Shown: positions 22,296-33,736 of the stretch, piece by piece | Layout: every line of letters begins with the position of its first letter | How positions within the stretch are numbered: the stretch's first letter is position 1 | Source of the DNA: Leptodontidium sp. MPI-SDFR-AT-0119 | Taxonomy: Eukaryota > Ascomycota > Leotiomycetes > Helotiales > Leptodontidiaceae | DNA: 64,000 nucleotides | Assembly (NCBI GenBank): GCA_020726505.1 | Contig: JAHLEZ010000010.1 | Location: 1,674,001-1,738,000, forward strand | Reading direction: 5' to 3' | Made by a program: the position numbers and the translations under genes | The notes under the pieces: model-generated | Database searches by the model: none | What the model saw: the letters and a program-made list of their open reading frames with translations, nothing else | Told to the model about the DNA's origin: nothing

Positions 22296-22577
22296 AGAGG
22301 GTAGATTTTAAGTGCCCCCTGCTTTTTAAAGGCTAGATTTCTAGCCTTCAAATCGCAGGGGTTCGTTTAAAGCTCGAGATTTTCCTAAGCGCTGTAACCC
22401 GATAGGCCTATGTTCTTGACCTAACGCAAAATCAAGTAAGGGGCCCACATTTAATGCAAACATACGAGAGACTTCTAGCGAGACTATTACAGTTGCGTCG
22501 GTCAAGAAAAAACAATAAGCACTCTCCGGGATGTTTGCATGACATGGAGGCCTAAGGGCGGCGAGAATCGTCCTTGT
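22296..22577. repeat. interspersed repeat, copy C
   Basis: Third copy of the family seen at 6041-6303 and 12358-12772. The CCTTCAAATCGCAGGGGTTC block and the downstream AAGGGGCCCACAT and GGCGGCGAGAATCGTCC blocks are shared with copy B. Confidence 0.65.
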
Positions 22578-22639
22578 AGGCATAAGGTACACAGAGTTAT
22601 GCACTTTCTGCCGGCTTCAGCGCCTTTCAACTAAGATTT

Positions 22640-22800
22640 GCTCAACCAGGCCTTTTTGACATAGGGCCTGTAGATTTCGCGATTTTTAGTTCAACCACAA
22701 CGCCTTGTGGACATTCTCACATTTTTAGTTCAGCCGCAACGCCTTTTTGACAGTGAGTCTGCGGTTCTATCTTTTTATTTTAAAGCAACGCCTTTTCGAC
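22640..22800. repeat. degenerate tandem repeat, about 65-bp unit, 3 copies
   Basis: The blocks CAACGCCTT, TTTTTAGTTCA and a GACA...GGG...CTG segment recur three times. A related copy lies at about 24095-24145 (CAACCACAACGCCATTTTTACC). Confidence 0.5.
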
Positions 22801-23328
22801 AAGGGTGCTCCAGATTCCTGGCCCACGCCCCCAAGGGAAAGCCCAAGGAAGGACTAAACTTGCCCGTCTAGGAAAGTGAATCACTATAATGTTAGGATAC
22901 TTGTCTTTCACAGAATACTTCCGCTCTTATCAGGTGGTGCAAAGTGCTCCATACCATAGGTGATCGTGCGGCAGGCGCTAACCCAATCCTACGAGGGACA
23001 CGGCCTTTTACCTCCCCCTCCTCACCTCCCACGCTTCCCTGCGTCCCTCTTACGTCTACAGATTGGGTTAACGTAGACGCATGTCGGTTATGCACAGGCA
23101 CTGATCCGTTCTCCGGGAAAATCAACTCCTGCCGTCTTAGGTGATGTCGAAGCTTCCTCCAAAATACTGGCAATGTGTATGCGCCTACTTAACAGGATCT
23201 CGCTGGGTCCATAAGAAGAATCAAGAGGAACGAGGCAATTCTTCGATTCCTCTTGCTGACCGCAGCTGTACTGGTTCGCCTCGCCTCATCTCACCCTCCA
23301 TTACTGGGCCACAGTTCGCTGGCTCGAC

Positions 23329-23960
23329 ATGGCGAATCTCCGCAGAATCTTCCGGACCGATTTATCTTGTTCCGTGCCATTTGATGAGACGAAAGGGTTC
23401 AGCTGGCACTTCGCCGCCTTTCAGGGCCTGACTTTGGCCGATGTAACCCGCTTGGATCAATCTTATATCAGAGATCCTATACGTTCGCTCCAATACCTCA
23501 CAACCGACCTCCTACCTTCATCCTTCGAGCATTTCAAAAAGATACTTCACAAGCACGTCATCTCGTACAGTGAGCGATCTGTTTGGCAAGGAACGGATGA
23601 GAAAGGAAATGAAATCATTGTGTATAACACCTAGCAACCTTTCCGTGATTGAGAAACTTGACTGATATATGTGCAAGATTTATTGAGGTTTTGGGTGACG
23701 AGAACACGCCACTGTCTCGTCGCTGTAAAGAGTTCACAAGGCTGATGAGCCAGGACGATGGCGTCAACCATTTCTACGTTCTTTTCGACAAACATTGGTT
23801 CACAGAAGGTTTTGACAACGAAGAGAATGTCTGGAAGGGATATGGTGCAGAAAAGAAAACAGCGGAAGGTGAAAAGTCTCTCGGACATATCGCTGCTTCT
23901 CTCTGGTGGATTAGGAGGTCAAATGTGCGGAGGAGCAAATCCAAGTTGCAGGGAATATGA
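23329..23960 (+). CDS. tentative two-exon hypothetical protein, about 187 aa
   Basis: An ATG at 23329 opens a 101-residue frame. A possible intron 23620-23687 (GTGTAT donor, CTTGACTGAT branch, GAG acceptor) would join it in frame to a second exon ending at 23960 and give about 187 aa. The splice sites are weak, so the two frames may be separate or decayed. The product is soluble and charged with several Phe/Trp residues. I do not recognise a domain. Surroundings are repeat-rich. Confidence 0.35.
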
Positions 23961-24349
23961 CTTCTCGGCTCACAGGGCGGAGCGAGCCTATTTTAATCCC
24001 CTTCTGTCTGCCAATGTACACTAGCTTCAGAAGACCTTTATTTTACATGCGCGAGGCCCAGGTATGCAGGGTCATGCGCTCTCTCCGGCTCCAGCTTTTC
24101 CTCAACCACAACGCCATTTTTACCAGGGAGTCTGCAGTCCTGCAGCTATCACACTCGGTCTGTCCGGTTGGAGAGTCTTTCCGAGGGCGCCATTCCGTTA
24201 TCTTCCAATCAATGGGGTGACGGCGCCCAGTATTGAGGCTTCATGCACTAAATCGTCGATGCAACTTCCTTAGACGGTTTGGGTTAGTCAATATCACACT
24301 CTTTTCCTCTCGAAGTTGCAGCCAAGACAGCGCCAAGAAAAGAAATCGA

Positions 24350-24604
24350 GAACCTCTGTTATTTGGAGACTATTTTCCCCTTCAAATTGCAGGGTTTAAC
24401 CGAAGCCATGGAATGAACCCCTGTTATTTGGAGACTATTTTCCCGTTCAGGGTTTAACCGAAGCCATGCATTGAAGTGGAATGAACCCCTGTTATTTGGA
24501 GACTATTTTTCTCTTCAGGGTTTAACCGAAGCCATGCATTGAAGTGGAATGAACCCCTGTTATTTGGAGACTATTTCCCCTTCACGGTTTAACCGAAGCC
24601 ATAC
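24350..24604. repeat. tandem repeat, about 68-bp unit, 4 copies
   Basis: Four adjacent units each carry CTGTTATTTGGAGACTATTT followed by a TTCAGGGTTTAACCGAAGCC-type block. The first unit keeps a CCTTCAAATTGCAGGGTT form that resembles the core of the interspersed repeat family, so the array may derive from such a copy. Confidence 0.8.
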
Positions 24605-24663
24605 AGAGGAACCGTGCTGATGGTTGTGTTGGTCGATCGGCGATCGCCATTATTGAATTGAAC

Positions 24664-25505
24664 ATGGAACGGACCGCACCCTTGATCACTCGTAAACTCA
24701 ATCATGCCCCAACAACGACCTCAAGCACACCCAGGTCTCTTCCGTTCCCCGTCTTCTTTCCGACCATGAGTCATACTGTGGAAAGGATTTGCAAAGAAGC
24801 TCGCGCAGTGCTCGGCGGCAAGCAAAAGACAGAACAAAACCTGCTGGTCGTTCGCCGCAGCTATTCATTCTCAGACATGCCAGTCTACCAACTTGTCTCG
24901 CTCACTATCACCACGTCCACTACTATTCTATCGATTTACTTGCAGAACAAGCACAAGCGGAATAGCAAGCCTCGCGATATCACGCTGTGGTTGCATCCTC
25001 TTTGTTCAGCAGTACTTCCCTTGCTGAACGTGTCATTCTGGATTTTTGATATCGAAAGTGTGACGGCGCTTGTATTTCTTTCGGTAGTAAGCTTTTGCTT
25101 GATCTTTCACCAAGCAAGTTGCATAATCTTTCCCCCAGAGCTATACTAACCTCTTTTCTCAAGTGCGTATGCATATGGCAACTCGAAAAACCAGACGGCC
25201 GTGTGATGAACTCTGAAGGGGAGTCAACTTACCTTGGAGACGTACGTCAGCGATTGAAAGGTATCGATGGAAACGCTCAAATCAGCATATATCGATTCTC
25301 CGAGGCGCTCGAATTCATGGTTAATGGGCTCGACCAGGCGCAGATTGAATTCTACCTTACACCTCATCAACGGGATGCCATCAATCAAGTCCTCATATGC
25401 GTTGCCTGCCAAATCGCGAAAGAACTTAGGCCCGAAGGTCTCGGTGCTGGGGTCAAAACTTCTTTGGACTCTGACTCTGACTCTGACTTGATTAAATCCT
25501 GTTGA
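24664..25505 (+). CDS. uncharacterised membrane protein, about 254 aa
   Basis: Two exons, 24664-25086 and 25164-25505, joined in phase 0 across a 77-bp intron with a GTAAGC donor and ATACTAAC branch site. The start at 24664 gives 254 aa. The ATG at 24766 (MSHTVERICK) is an alternative with good context that gives 220 aa. Hydrophobic stretches near residues 75-95 and 110-145 suggest two or three membrane segments. The C-terminal half is soluble and ends in a Ser-Asp repeat (SDSDSD). No family is recognised. Confidence 0.5.
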
Positions 25506-25630
25506 GTTGTTCTGGTTGGTTCTTCTGGTTGGTCCTTTTGGCCTGGTTCGTCTGGCTTGGTTCCACAATAACCCCGAATCGAGGATCAATTTGAGGATTG
25601 CGGCCAGGCGCACCCACCTCGGCTCAGCAA

Positions 25631-26065
25631 ATGCCTCTCGCCATAACTTCAGTCAATTACCTTCGCTTTCTGCATCCTTCATATTCGCACGGAAAAGGTA
25701 ACAACCACTCCGCAGGCCGATACACAAAGCGCTCTCGCCCCAATTCGCCAAAGAACACCACTCCGGCTCCAGCCCTCTCTTCTCCCAACCGCACTCCTTT
25801 CGCCACGCCCTCTCTGCTATCCCATGAATCTTTGAGCCGCAATTTCGCTCTTCAACACACTCTCACTTTCACCCCAATACAACCACGACATATTCACAGC
25901 CGGTACCATGCCAACAGTTCCGTGCCAGCCATCTCCACCCCAAGAACGGGCCTCGCAATCGGTGATATCAAGAATGGACTGCCATATCATCTTGTGCCTC
26001 GAGGGGAAGAAAGTAGAGATTTTTGGAGGGTCTGGCGTATGTTCTCTTTACATCGTCGACGCTGA
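25631..26065 (+). CDS. possible small hypothetical protein, 144 aa
   Basis: Open frame from an ATG at 25631, rich in Ser, Pro, Thr, His and Arg, and basic overall. The N-terminal 60 residues lack acidic residues and could act as a mitochondrial presequence, but no mature domain is recognised. It may be chance coding. Confidence 0.3.
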   Translation: MPLAITSVNYLRFLHPSYSHGKGNNHSAGRYTKRSRPNSPKNTTPAPALSSPNRTPFATPSLLSHESLSRNFALQHTLTFTPIQPRHIHSRYHANSSVPAISTPRTGLAIGDIKNGLPYHLVPRGEESRDFWRVWRMFSLHRRR

Positions 26066-26989
26066 TATTGATTTGGACTGATGCCTTGTACGGGTTACGA
26101 ATATAACAGATGATATTCCTGGGGATGGGGCTTGAGGGAGGGTTTTGCGTTTCGTTTATGGATTGTTGTTGTTACTGGATTATTGTTATCACTTCTGCTC
26201 TGTATCTCGGCAAGAGAACTCCATAGCAATTCATACATTTTACTTATTTGAATAGGCTCTTTGTATTCATAATATTACTACGGCAGGTTTCTATGCGAGG
26301 CGCTTTCCTCGGTCCTCTCCACCTGTCGAAAATGAAGCCCGGCTCTTGACTAATAAATCACACAAACGACATCCGTAGATTCCCTTAATCCCAATCATCT
26401 CAGCTGCTATGATGGCTTCCTTGGGTGGGGGTACACGAATCACGAATAGATACTGATGATTGAGTACAATGAGCAAGCCCTTGATGTGTACACGCGGGCA
26501 ATCTACAGGACTAAGGGAGAGTCAATTCCTCCGAAGCATCCAGGCCCTGCAGTGTTCTGTGTGACCGTGTGAATCTGGTAAGATCTTCGAGACAATCACG
26601 TAATAAACAAAATGTGGTAAGACGCTCTTGCCAATTGCACCACGGAGAGCACGCCTCGCTTGATCTTCTTCTGGTCGCCACTCATTTCCAAAAAGAATTT
26701 GGAACCAGGAGCCACGGAATCTACGATGAACAGTGGTCGAGATGGGTTGTGCCAAATGCAGGGTTCAAAGTAAGCCAAGTCGAATTTCGCTCTATCCCCT
26801 GGGGATTCAATTCAATGTAACGAGGCGACCTGCACACGCCCTCCTCGTCTTCCAGCTTCTCACCGCTGCTGTGCTGGTTCGCCTCACTTCATCCTCTCAC
26901 CGACTATATTTCATCAGATAGGAAACAGGCCACGACGTCGTGCCCGCCCTAATTCCCCTTTCACTATCTTTACAGATCCGCGATACATT
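26066..26989. other. intergenic, no supported gene
   Basis: Short frames on both strands without splice or family support. A segment near 26860-26900 resembles 23260-23300 (GCTGTGCTGGTTCGCCTCAC type), a minor duplicated stretch. Confidence 0.35.
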
Positions 26990-28340
26990 CATGATGGTGG
27001 ATCTAGTCTAGTCAGCAGGAGACACAATCCCTTTTAGACCAGCTCTCTCCCTCTCCTTAATCGCACTCAGAGCCGGTGGAATACGTGCTTTAATTGCAAT
27101 TATACCTATACGCTAAGGAACGCAATTCTCCCAGGTACAATCGATTAATAAAAGCTCTAAAGCTCTCAAATTATACGCTGAAAGGCTTAACGATGACCCC
27201 CGAAAACCGATCAAAATTAAGGAGGATTTGCTTTCGATTAGTGACAATTAGCAGAAGTTAAAGGCTCTTAAGCTGGTCTTACAGCCTCTCCACGCTCAAA
27301 AAAAGATGTCGGAATCAAATAGTGCAACTCTCGATAAGGTATACCCTCGTTGGATTGCTATAAATAAGCATTTTTAATGTTAGCGAGAGCCTAGAATAAG
27401 TATTGTGGTGGGGAAGACTCTCGGTAGCTTCTTTGTCACCTGACCGGATAGGCTCTTTCTATATAAAAGGGCTCAACACTTGAAAACAACTCAATAACTA
27501 ACAACTCTCCATAGATTTTATCTAATACACTCATTTTTTTTTCTTCTCCTCCCTCGACTTTCCATGCTCTTCAGATAAGTATTATCTTTATATTTGATCA
27601 ATCTGCGATTTCCTACACCTAGAATCTCTCCCGTACCTCAATATATACTACCTCTCTTGTTGTGTGGTTTATTGGGCTTTATCTCTTCCACTGCCGTAGG
27701 GAAGGCAAAGGTAGCTAGAACTACCGTATAAATCAACAACTTCTCGACATCCATTTGGCCGCCTATCTGCTTAATCCCGCATATTATAATGCTCAATTAA
27801 TACTAATACAACAGGAAATCGCAGGTAATTACCTTCTTTAGCGCATTAGAGCGCGCGGTTTTAATTAGTGAATACAATACTAACAGAAGACTGGCAACTT
27901 CAATCCTTAGCGCAACTATTAGCAACTCTTTTCAAAGCAACCAAAGCTCTTTTAGCAAATATCTATACATTAAATTAATTAATTATCTCTACTTTAACTA
28001 GCTAGCACCCTATTATAGACTCCGTTCTCTCCCGAACTCTCCAAGTTAGCTATCGCACTTCTTTATACGACCGCAAACTCTATCCCTTCCGAACGCGCAT
28101 TCTCGATAATAAAGTTCCTTTAATCCAAGATGCGAAATAAACTATGAATTAAACGAATAGATAAGCTATGCTTCATATATCAATGCTCGCTTATTAAGGG
28201 CACCGAGATTAGGCGAGAAAACACTAAAACAAAAGAAGAAAAAGAGGGAGAAAAAGGAGACTAAATTATTAGCAGAAATACTCTTAAATATGGATGATGA
28301 TATAATATATGGGGCTTATTTAATAATTATTCAGGCCTAG
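26990..28340 (+). pseudogene. RIP-degraded hAT-family transposase relic
   Basis: Reading through many stops on the plus strand gives fragments of a hAT transposase. There is an upstream segment with QPLHAQKKM and YPRWIAINKHF, a DIHLAAYLLNPAYYNAQL block, and near 28040-28190 the C-terminal dimerisation region, with ELSKLAIALL, IPSERAFSIIKFL, SKMRNKL and IDKLCFIYQC. Stops appear at several places as TAA or TGA where CAA or CGA could have been, as expected from C-to-T change by RIP. Ends and terminal repeats were not identified. An apparent insertion splits the frame at about 27379-27737. Confidence 0.72.
27379..27737. mobile_element. possible solo LTR or small insertion inside the hAT relic
   Basis: Non-coding stretch that interrupts the transposase reading between NKHF and the LLDIHLAAYLL block. 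It starts TGTTAG, ends CAACA, carries a TATATAAAAGGG box near 27458 and a pyrimidine-rich stretch, all as in a fungal LTR. No flanking target duplication could be matched, so the identity is uncertain. Confidence 0.3.
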
Positions 28341-30639
28341 AGCGTTAAAGAATAATTGAATTAATGCCAAGCTTTAATCAATTAAGGAAATAACTTTTGG
28401 CCAACCCTACATCATACCCATCACAAGCATCGCATCCAACCTGACGCACCTCGTCGATGCTATGGCAACTGTGACCCGCTGGTCCCGGGCTTCGGATGTC
28501 CAGAACCATGTTTCTGTGTTGACAGGGGAAGAACGATGGAAGGAAGGCCGTTGGTGGTGCGAGTTCTCCGTAAGACAACCCGGAAATTCTTGACCACGCC
28601 TTTTCTTACCAGCGCGATTCACATTCTTCTCTACCTTCGAGATCTCTACACACCCCTCCGAAACAGAGAGAGAGACCTTGGTGACCCTGTTTGTGACATG
28701 GATTCGCGAGTCAAACGAGTGGTGGGGTGGGACATGGACTAGCAACGAACTAGCTGATTGGAATGTTAACTAACATCTACGAGGCAGGAAGCCAAGTGTG
28801 GGTAGTTGTATCTTCCCCGATGATGAAGCCTACCGCTGATCAAGCCGATAGCCACTGAAAGCTCTGCAGTGGGTGGTTCCACGACTCCGAATCCAGTCAG
28901 CCACTATTGGGATCCTGCTCGGGACAGCATGGAGTAAGGGACTAGTGAGCAGGGCGGGAACAGCGGTCAGGCTTGGGGGAGCGTATCTATCCAATAGGAT
29001 TCTTGCAATTGATTAGAAATGTTTCCCCCGTTGGTTTGAAATATATCGCAAGTGATAAGACGGCAGACGTTATTTTCTATCCAATACTAATATAAAATTG
29101 ATTACGACGTGGGATCGCACATCCCGGATCGACCTGAAAACATACCCGGTTGTACGACCTGGACGGGTCAGCAAAAGGCTGGCTTGCTTTTTCAGAACTG
29201 GGCGTCGTTGCCCTTGGATCTGCGCCTGGTTTGCTTTCGGGGCCAAAATTTGCTCCATACGAATCACGAGAGCGGCATTGGTATCAAACTTCTTCGATTC
29301 AAGTTCCTCGTTTACTGTTGTGTATTTCGGCGTGAAAGATAAATTTCCAACGGAAAGTACTCCTCTATGATGAGTACTTCAAAGCAGCAAGTTGTTCCAA
29401 CCCAATTGGTCCTTTCACCACAACGCAGCATCGAAGGAGCTTGATTTACTCCAGGGTATTTAGTTCTCCGGGGACAAAAAACCTGACAGCCTTGGTGGAG
29501 TTGTTCACGTTGACCAGGCAGCAAATTCTACATCGCGCTGACCATTCAAGCCAGGGAAGGTGCTCGGGCATTGGACGAGGTGCGGGGATTTGGGTGTGGA
29601 TACAGCCCTTGACAGTGGAAGACGCGGACTTTCGAAGATGAGTCGGATCTCTTGAATGATCTTTGTTGGATTTTTTAAGGAGGGCGGCATACTGGTGTTG
29701 TGGATTATTTCATAGGTGATCTATTTTCAAGGAGGAACACGCTGTTGATGCTAAAATTGAATCTTTTCAGATGGATCTGTATGGTCTTGACTTGACGTCC
29801 ATAAATGAAAATTTCACTCTACTCAAGCAAGCAGCACCGTCTCTCCTTGCGCTGTTTGAATCTTTCGTGAGACTTGCATCGTTCCCATGGTTATGTTCGT
29901 GTTCAACTACGAAACAAATACATATACGCCTGAACTGAATGTGGAAAGGTTGGTGATTCAGAGCGTGTACTGGATATGGATGAAGCAAAACCGGACGCGT
30001 TGTTCACATTGGAGTCAGGCAGCAATTTTGTGTCGATCTTTGCAATAATGTCATGAGCATCTTCGTGTTGTTGGTCTGCTTGGGATGGGCGTATTCGTCG
30101 AGTGAGTACGCCTTGCTGTTTCGATTTTATACAACTCTTTGCAGTAGACACTATCGCGCGGACAGACCCGAGGCCGCCTTTTGTTTGTTGAGTGCTTCCG
30201 CAATGACACCCCACCCATCAGGCGTCTTACGACGAAAGGTTATGAAATAGTCTCGTTCCATCCACTCATCATAACCCTCGACGTGTGAGTGTTGATTGAC
30301 ACGGCTTTCTATAATTATTGAAAGGAGAGCTAGTTTAGGCTTTAGTGAAATGGAAACATCCGCGATTACCATCCAACTTTCTATGGGCATTCACCACTCA
30401 TCGATTCCTTTCCAATTAAGCGTGAATACGTCCATGTTAGAGGCGAAGGGGAAAGGGAGGGAAGTGTCCATGTCAATGTTAGTAAGCAACGGGACACATT
30501 TTCTTTTCTGCCTGCACACGGTCCCGTGTGCAGGCGAAGAATGAAAATTGTCCCACCTGGCTTCTACCGTACCTGTGTGCTCCCAGGATTTAATTCACAT
30601 CATATAACGCGGGAAACGCCATTTTACCGGCTTTGCAAG
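28341..30639. other. long intergenic region, no supported gene
   Basis: About 2.3 kb with only short frames, none with splice support or recognised product. The 5' end lies in the AT-rich tail of the hAT relic. Confidence 0.35.
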
Positions 30640-32234
30640 ATGAACACACCGGCTGCGGATCGAGAAAGATGGAGAGCAAGTAAAAGGATCCAGAGAGAAA
30701 GCAAAAAACAGCTGTATGTTGAGATTGCCGTTCGTTTTAAATATCCCTGAAAAGTCATATTCACATCTCGAGCAGCAGAGAGGCAAGCCCTAGCTGGCTT
30801 GCCAAACAAGCCAAGAGAAGAGAGGATGAAGCCGCGAAAGAAGCGGTTAAGGCTGAGCGAATAGCTCTTCAACAGGCGAAGCAAAAAGCAAACAGGGCCA
30901 GGAGGAACCAGAAGAAAGTCATTAAAGAACGAATTCGCCGTGCGGAGATGTCGTGCAAAGCAATGGAAATTGAGGCTACAGAACAGCAGCGTCGTTTGTT
31001 CTATGAGCACCCCCGTCGAGCAGCCCTCGAGGCCGCATGGGCCGAAGCTGAGTCTGGTCTCTGGTTTGCAAAACTCAGTCAGATTGGACGCCGCGTTTTC
31101 GAGGGGAGACCAGCTTCGTGTTCCGGAGACAACAAAACGTATACTCTTGGAACGTCCACTTCCATTTCATACTTGTTGTCAGTCGCCACAAAGCCCGAGA
31201 TTTATGTGGTTAGGGATGCTAGATGGCTGGCTGCTCGTGAACAGCAAAGCTTAGAAGAGTACCTTCGAGATCTGGATATCGAGGCAGGGCCTGATCAAGA
31301 GCTAGATGTTCAAGATCTTGGTCTCGCTGACCAGCAACCTGCTGTTCGCACTATGAAGGTCACAGCTTGCATATCTCGGTTCACAGAGTCTTGTGGACAA
31401 GTCAGTCCCCATCCTGTGAATCTGCTCAATCTCAGCTACGAGAACATGGAGCTTACACCACTTCCACTCGCTCGTCACTGCACTTTACTTCGCGATGCAT
31501 GCAACTCATTAGCAAACATGGATAAGAAGGCTTTCAAATCTAAGAGAAAGGTGAATTCACCAGCCGATATCCAAAGCTGTCAACGATTCCGGATTTGTGC
31601 CCAAGCAGGAGCTATTTCATCATGGCATATGGACAACTTAGCTCCTTATACATGGGTTACGCTAGAGGGCAACACTCAAAACGAGGACGACGAGAGCGTC
31701 TTGAAATACTGGGCGGTCATAGACTTTCAGTCTTTAACTTCCCAGGACGAGCAGGCTGCGCGTGAAGAATTCGCTCGAGATGGAACAGACTGGAAGCCAA
31801 ATCCAGCGTGGATTCGTGTGATCTCACTTATCCGCGGGGATACACTTATCATGCCACCAGGTACGATACATGCTCCCATTACAGCTACAAACTGTCTATT
31901 TCGTGGTGGCATGTGCTGGAATAAGAACATGTTTGTGTCCTATACTCTGCCGCACTGGCAGTATATCACTCGAAACCGAGACAAAGTCACCAACGAAGAC
32001 CCACCAGCAGAGACCCAAAGAATCATCAAATGGCTTCAGTCTAGCATTGTGGCCGATCCGGAAAGTTATGGGATTTCGCAGGCAGACGTTCCGGCAACTC
32101 TTGCCACCATGAAAGGGATTTCCAAGAGCTCGCTTCCATGTAACTGCAAAAATTGTCGCAAGAATAGCAAATGCAACTGCCACTCGCAGAATCTTGCCTG
32201 CTTCGACGCCTGTCAATGCAGCTGCTCAGGTTGA
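30640..32234 (+). CDS. JmjC/cupin-like oxygenase-fold protein with basic N-terminus and Cys-rich tail, 510 aa
   Basis: Two exons, 30640-30713 and 30776-32234, joined across a 62-bp intron (GTATGT donor). Residues 1-85 are a basic coiled-coil-like region (RERWRASKRIQRESKK), resembling the basic region found before leucine zippers. The central part has the facial triad expected of JmjC-type Fe(II)/2-oxoglutarate oxygenases: WHMDN with His309 and Asp311, and PPGTIHAP with His390. The last 30 residues are a Cys cluster (CNCKNC, CNC, CQCSC) similar in spirit to CXC/tesmin zinc motifs. If active it would hydroxylate or demethylate a protein or nucleic-acid substrate, probably in the nucleus (inference). 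Neither activity nor the metal ligands of the tail can be shown from sequence. Confidence 0.72.
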
Positions 32235-32854
32235 CGCAAGAATGTCCTCTGGAAAAGTAATTGGTAGGGTCTTGGTGGGGGAGATAGCCCATTATGGAGG
32301 GAATTGGGGCTTAGGCTGGAGGTGTTCCTTCTACTCGGACTAGATATACTTGCTTCCGTCTGGCTTTCTAGCTGACACAGCTATATGCCGCGTGGAGTCT
32401 TGGTACAGATACCCATCATAAGCGGTGATAGTGTTCACAAACTTGTGTTTGACTCCCGAGACTGAAATAATGAAATACGGTACAACTGCTAAACAATTTC
32501 AGCTCCAAGTGACAATGGGTGGAGCGGTTTGAGAGGTTGTGTTGAAATAAGTGAAAAAGTCTTCCGCTGGTGCTGAAGTATCTTCTATTCTGCTAATCCT
32601 CCCCCTCCCCGTTCATTCTCTGGTCCTTCTTCCTCTTCACTGTCAAAAACAAAAACATCCTCGTTTCTTTTTAAGCCTTTTCTGGGCATAAAAGATAATG
32701 AAACGAGAACAACATCAATAATTCAAACCCACCTACTCCATGCGTACGATCCCGACATGAGTCTCCCCCACTCCCGATACTCCAGCACCCTAGAAGTGCT
32801 CGTGTTTTCCAGCACCCTCCAGCATTCTCCAGCACCCAACATTCACTGTCCAAC
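32235..32854. other. intergenic between convergent genes
   Basis: No supported gene. Around 32765-32845 there is a tandem CTCCAGCACCC-type repeat of 4-5 degenerate units. Confidence 0.5.
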
Positions 32855-33736
32855 TCATCCTCCAGAACCGTCTATAACCTCCAGCCCAAGATCTCCAGCT
32901 GGCTGAACCTTAGTCTGCCTAGTTCCCCTCCTTCTCAGTCTCGGCCGATTGAGGTACTCCATGATCTGTAAATACAACGTTTTGCGGTTTCTGGTTGGCA
33001 GTATTTCGACGGGTAAGAGGGTTGAGATGTAATTATCGCTAGGTGTAAGAATTGAGAACTTTATACCTCCCCAAGAGGCAAGCTCCATGATCCACGGCCA
33101 TTGTAGAAAATGCTTTGTTCCAATGTCTCTCGTATCATCCTTGTTGAGAGTACCGGGTGGAATTAGGGCAAGCTCTAGGTATCGAAGTTGCGGACAGGCC
33201 CCCCGAAGATTGGTGATAGAATCCAAGAGTTTCGGACGACACGGTTTGTTACGATGCAGCAGAAACCACTCTCTGTGCTCGTGATACATTGCCTTGGTAT
33301 GTTTCCCGCTACATTTTTGATACAGGTTCACACTGACACTGCGTACGTGCATAGAATTCTGCCCTACCTTCGCAATGAACTTTTCCAGGGTGAAACGATC
33401 CTCGAATATGAAGTGGTTGCGTGAATAAAAGACACGCCTTGCCTCTGCCGATATTTGTTTCGCAGTAAGGAAGAGCCCGAATGCGAAGTGGTCGTTACTC
33501 GTCGGCAGTGCGATGTCTACATCAGGAAAGAGACCGATGTAAGGCTCAGTGCGGCCCAAGTTCTTCCTATACTTCTTGGTGGTTGTCGCCATCCATAGTT
33601 TGGGCTTCGCATTGTATCGATATCGCAGACCAGGAGAAGGCTGGAGACCAGCTCGAGGTACCAATCCATGACCTACATCGACCAGTGCATAATAATAGAT
33701 CTCATCTTTCAATTCTTGTGGCAGCTTGGACAACAT
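32855..33736 (-). CDS. F-box-like/2EXR-like fungal protein, 293 aa
   Basis: The minus-strand frame could begin at 34045, but the ATG at 33736 starts MLSKLPQELKDEIYYYAL, which is the typical opening of fungal F-box-like and 2EXR proteins (LP.EL.D.I). The upstream 103 residues are therefore treated as non-coding. After this motif come an LTAKQISAEARRVFYSRN block (the usual 'later a Y/F-x-x-N' motif of the family), and a region with LRYLELALIPP. Such proteins are numerous in Pezizomycotina; F-box members recruit substrates to SCF ubiquitin ligases, but the substrate here is unknown. Single exon. Confidence 0.7.
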   Translation of the reverse strand: MLSKLPQELKDEIYYYALVDVGHGLVPRAGLQPSPGLRYRYNAKPKLWMATTTKKYRKNLGRTEPYIGLFPDVDIALPTSNDHFAFGLFLTAKQISAEARRVFYSRNHFIFEDRFTLEKFIAKVGQNSMHVRSVSVNLYQKCSGKHTKAMYHEHREWFLLHRNKPCRPKLLDSITNLRGACPQLRYLELALIPPGTLNKDDTRDIGTKHFLQWPWIMELASWGGIKFSILTPSDNYISTLLPVEILPTRNRKTLYLQIMEYLNRPRLRRRGTRQTKVQPAGDLGLEVIDGSGG

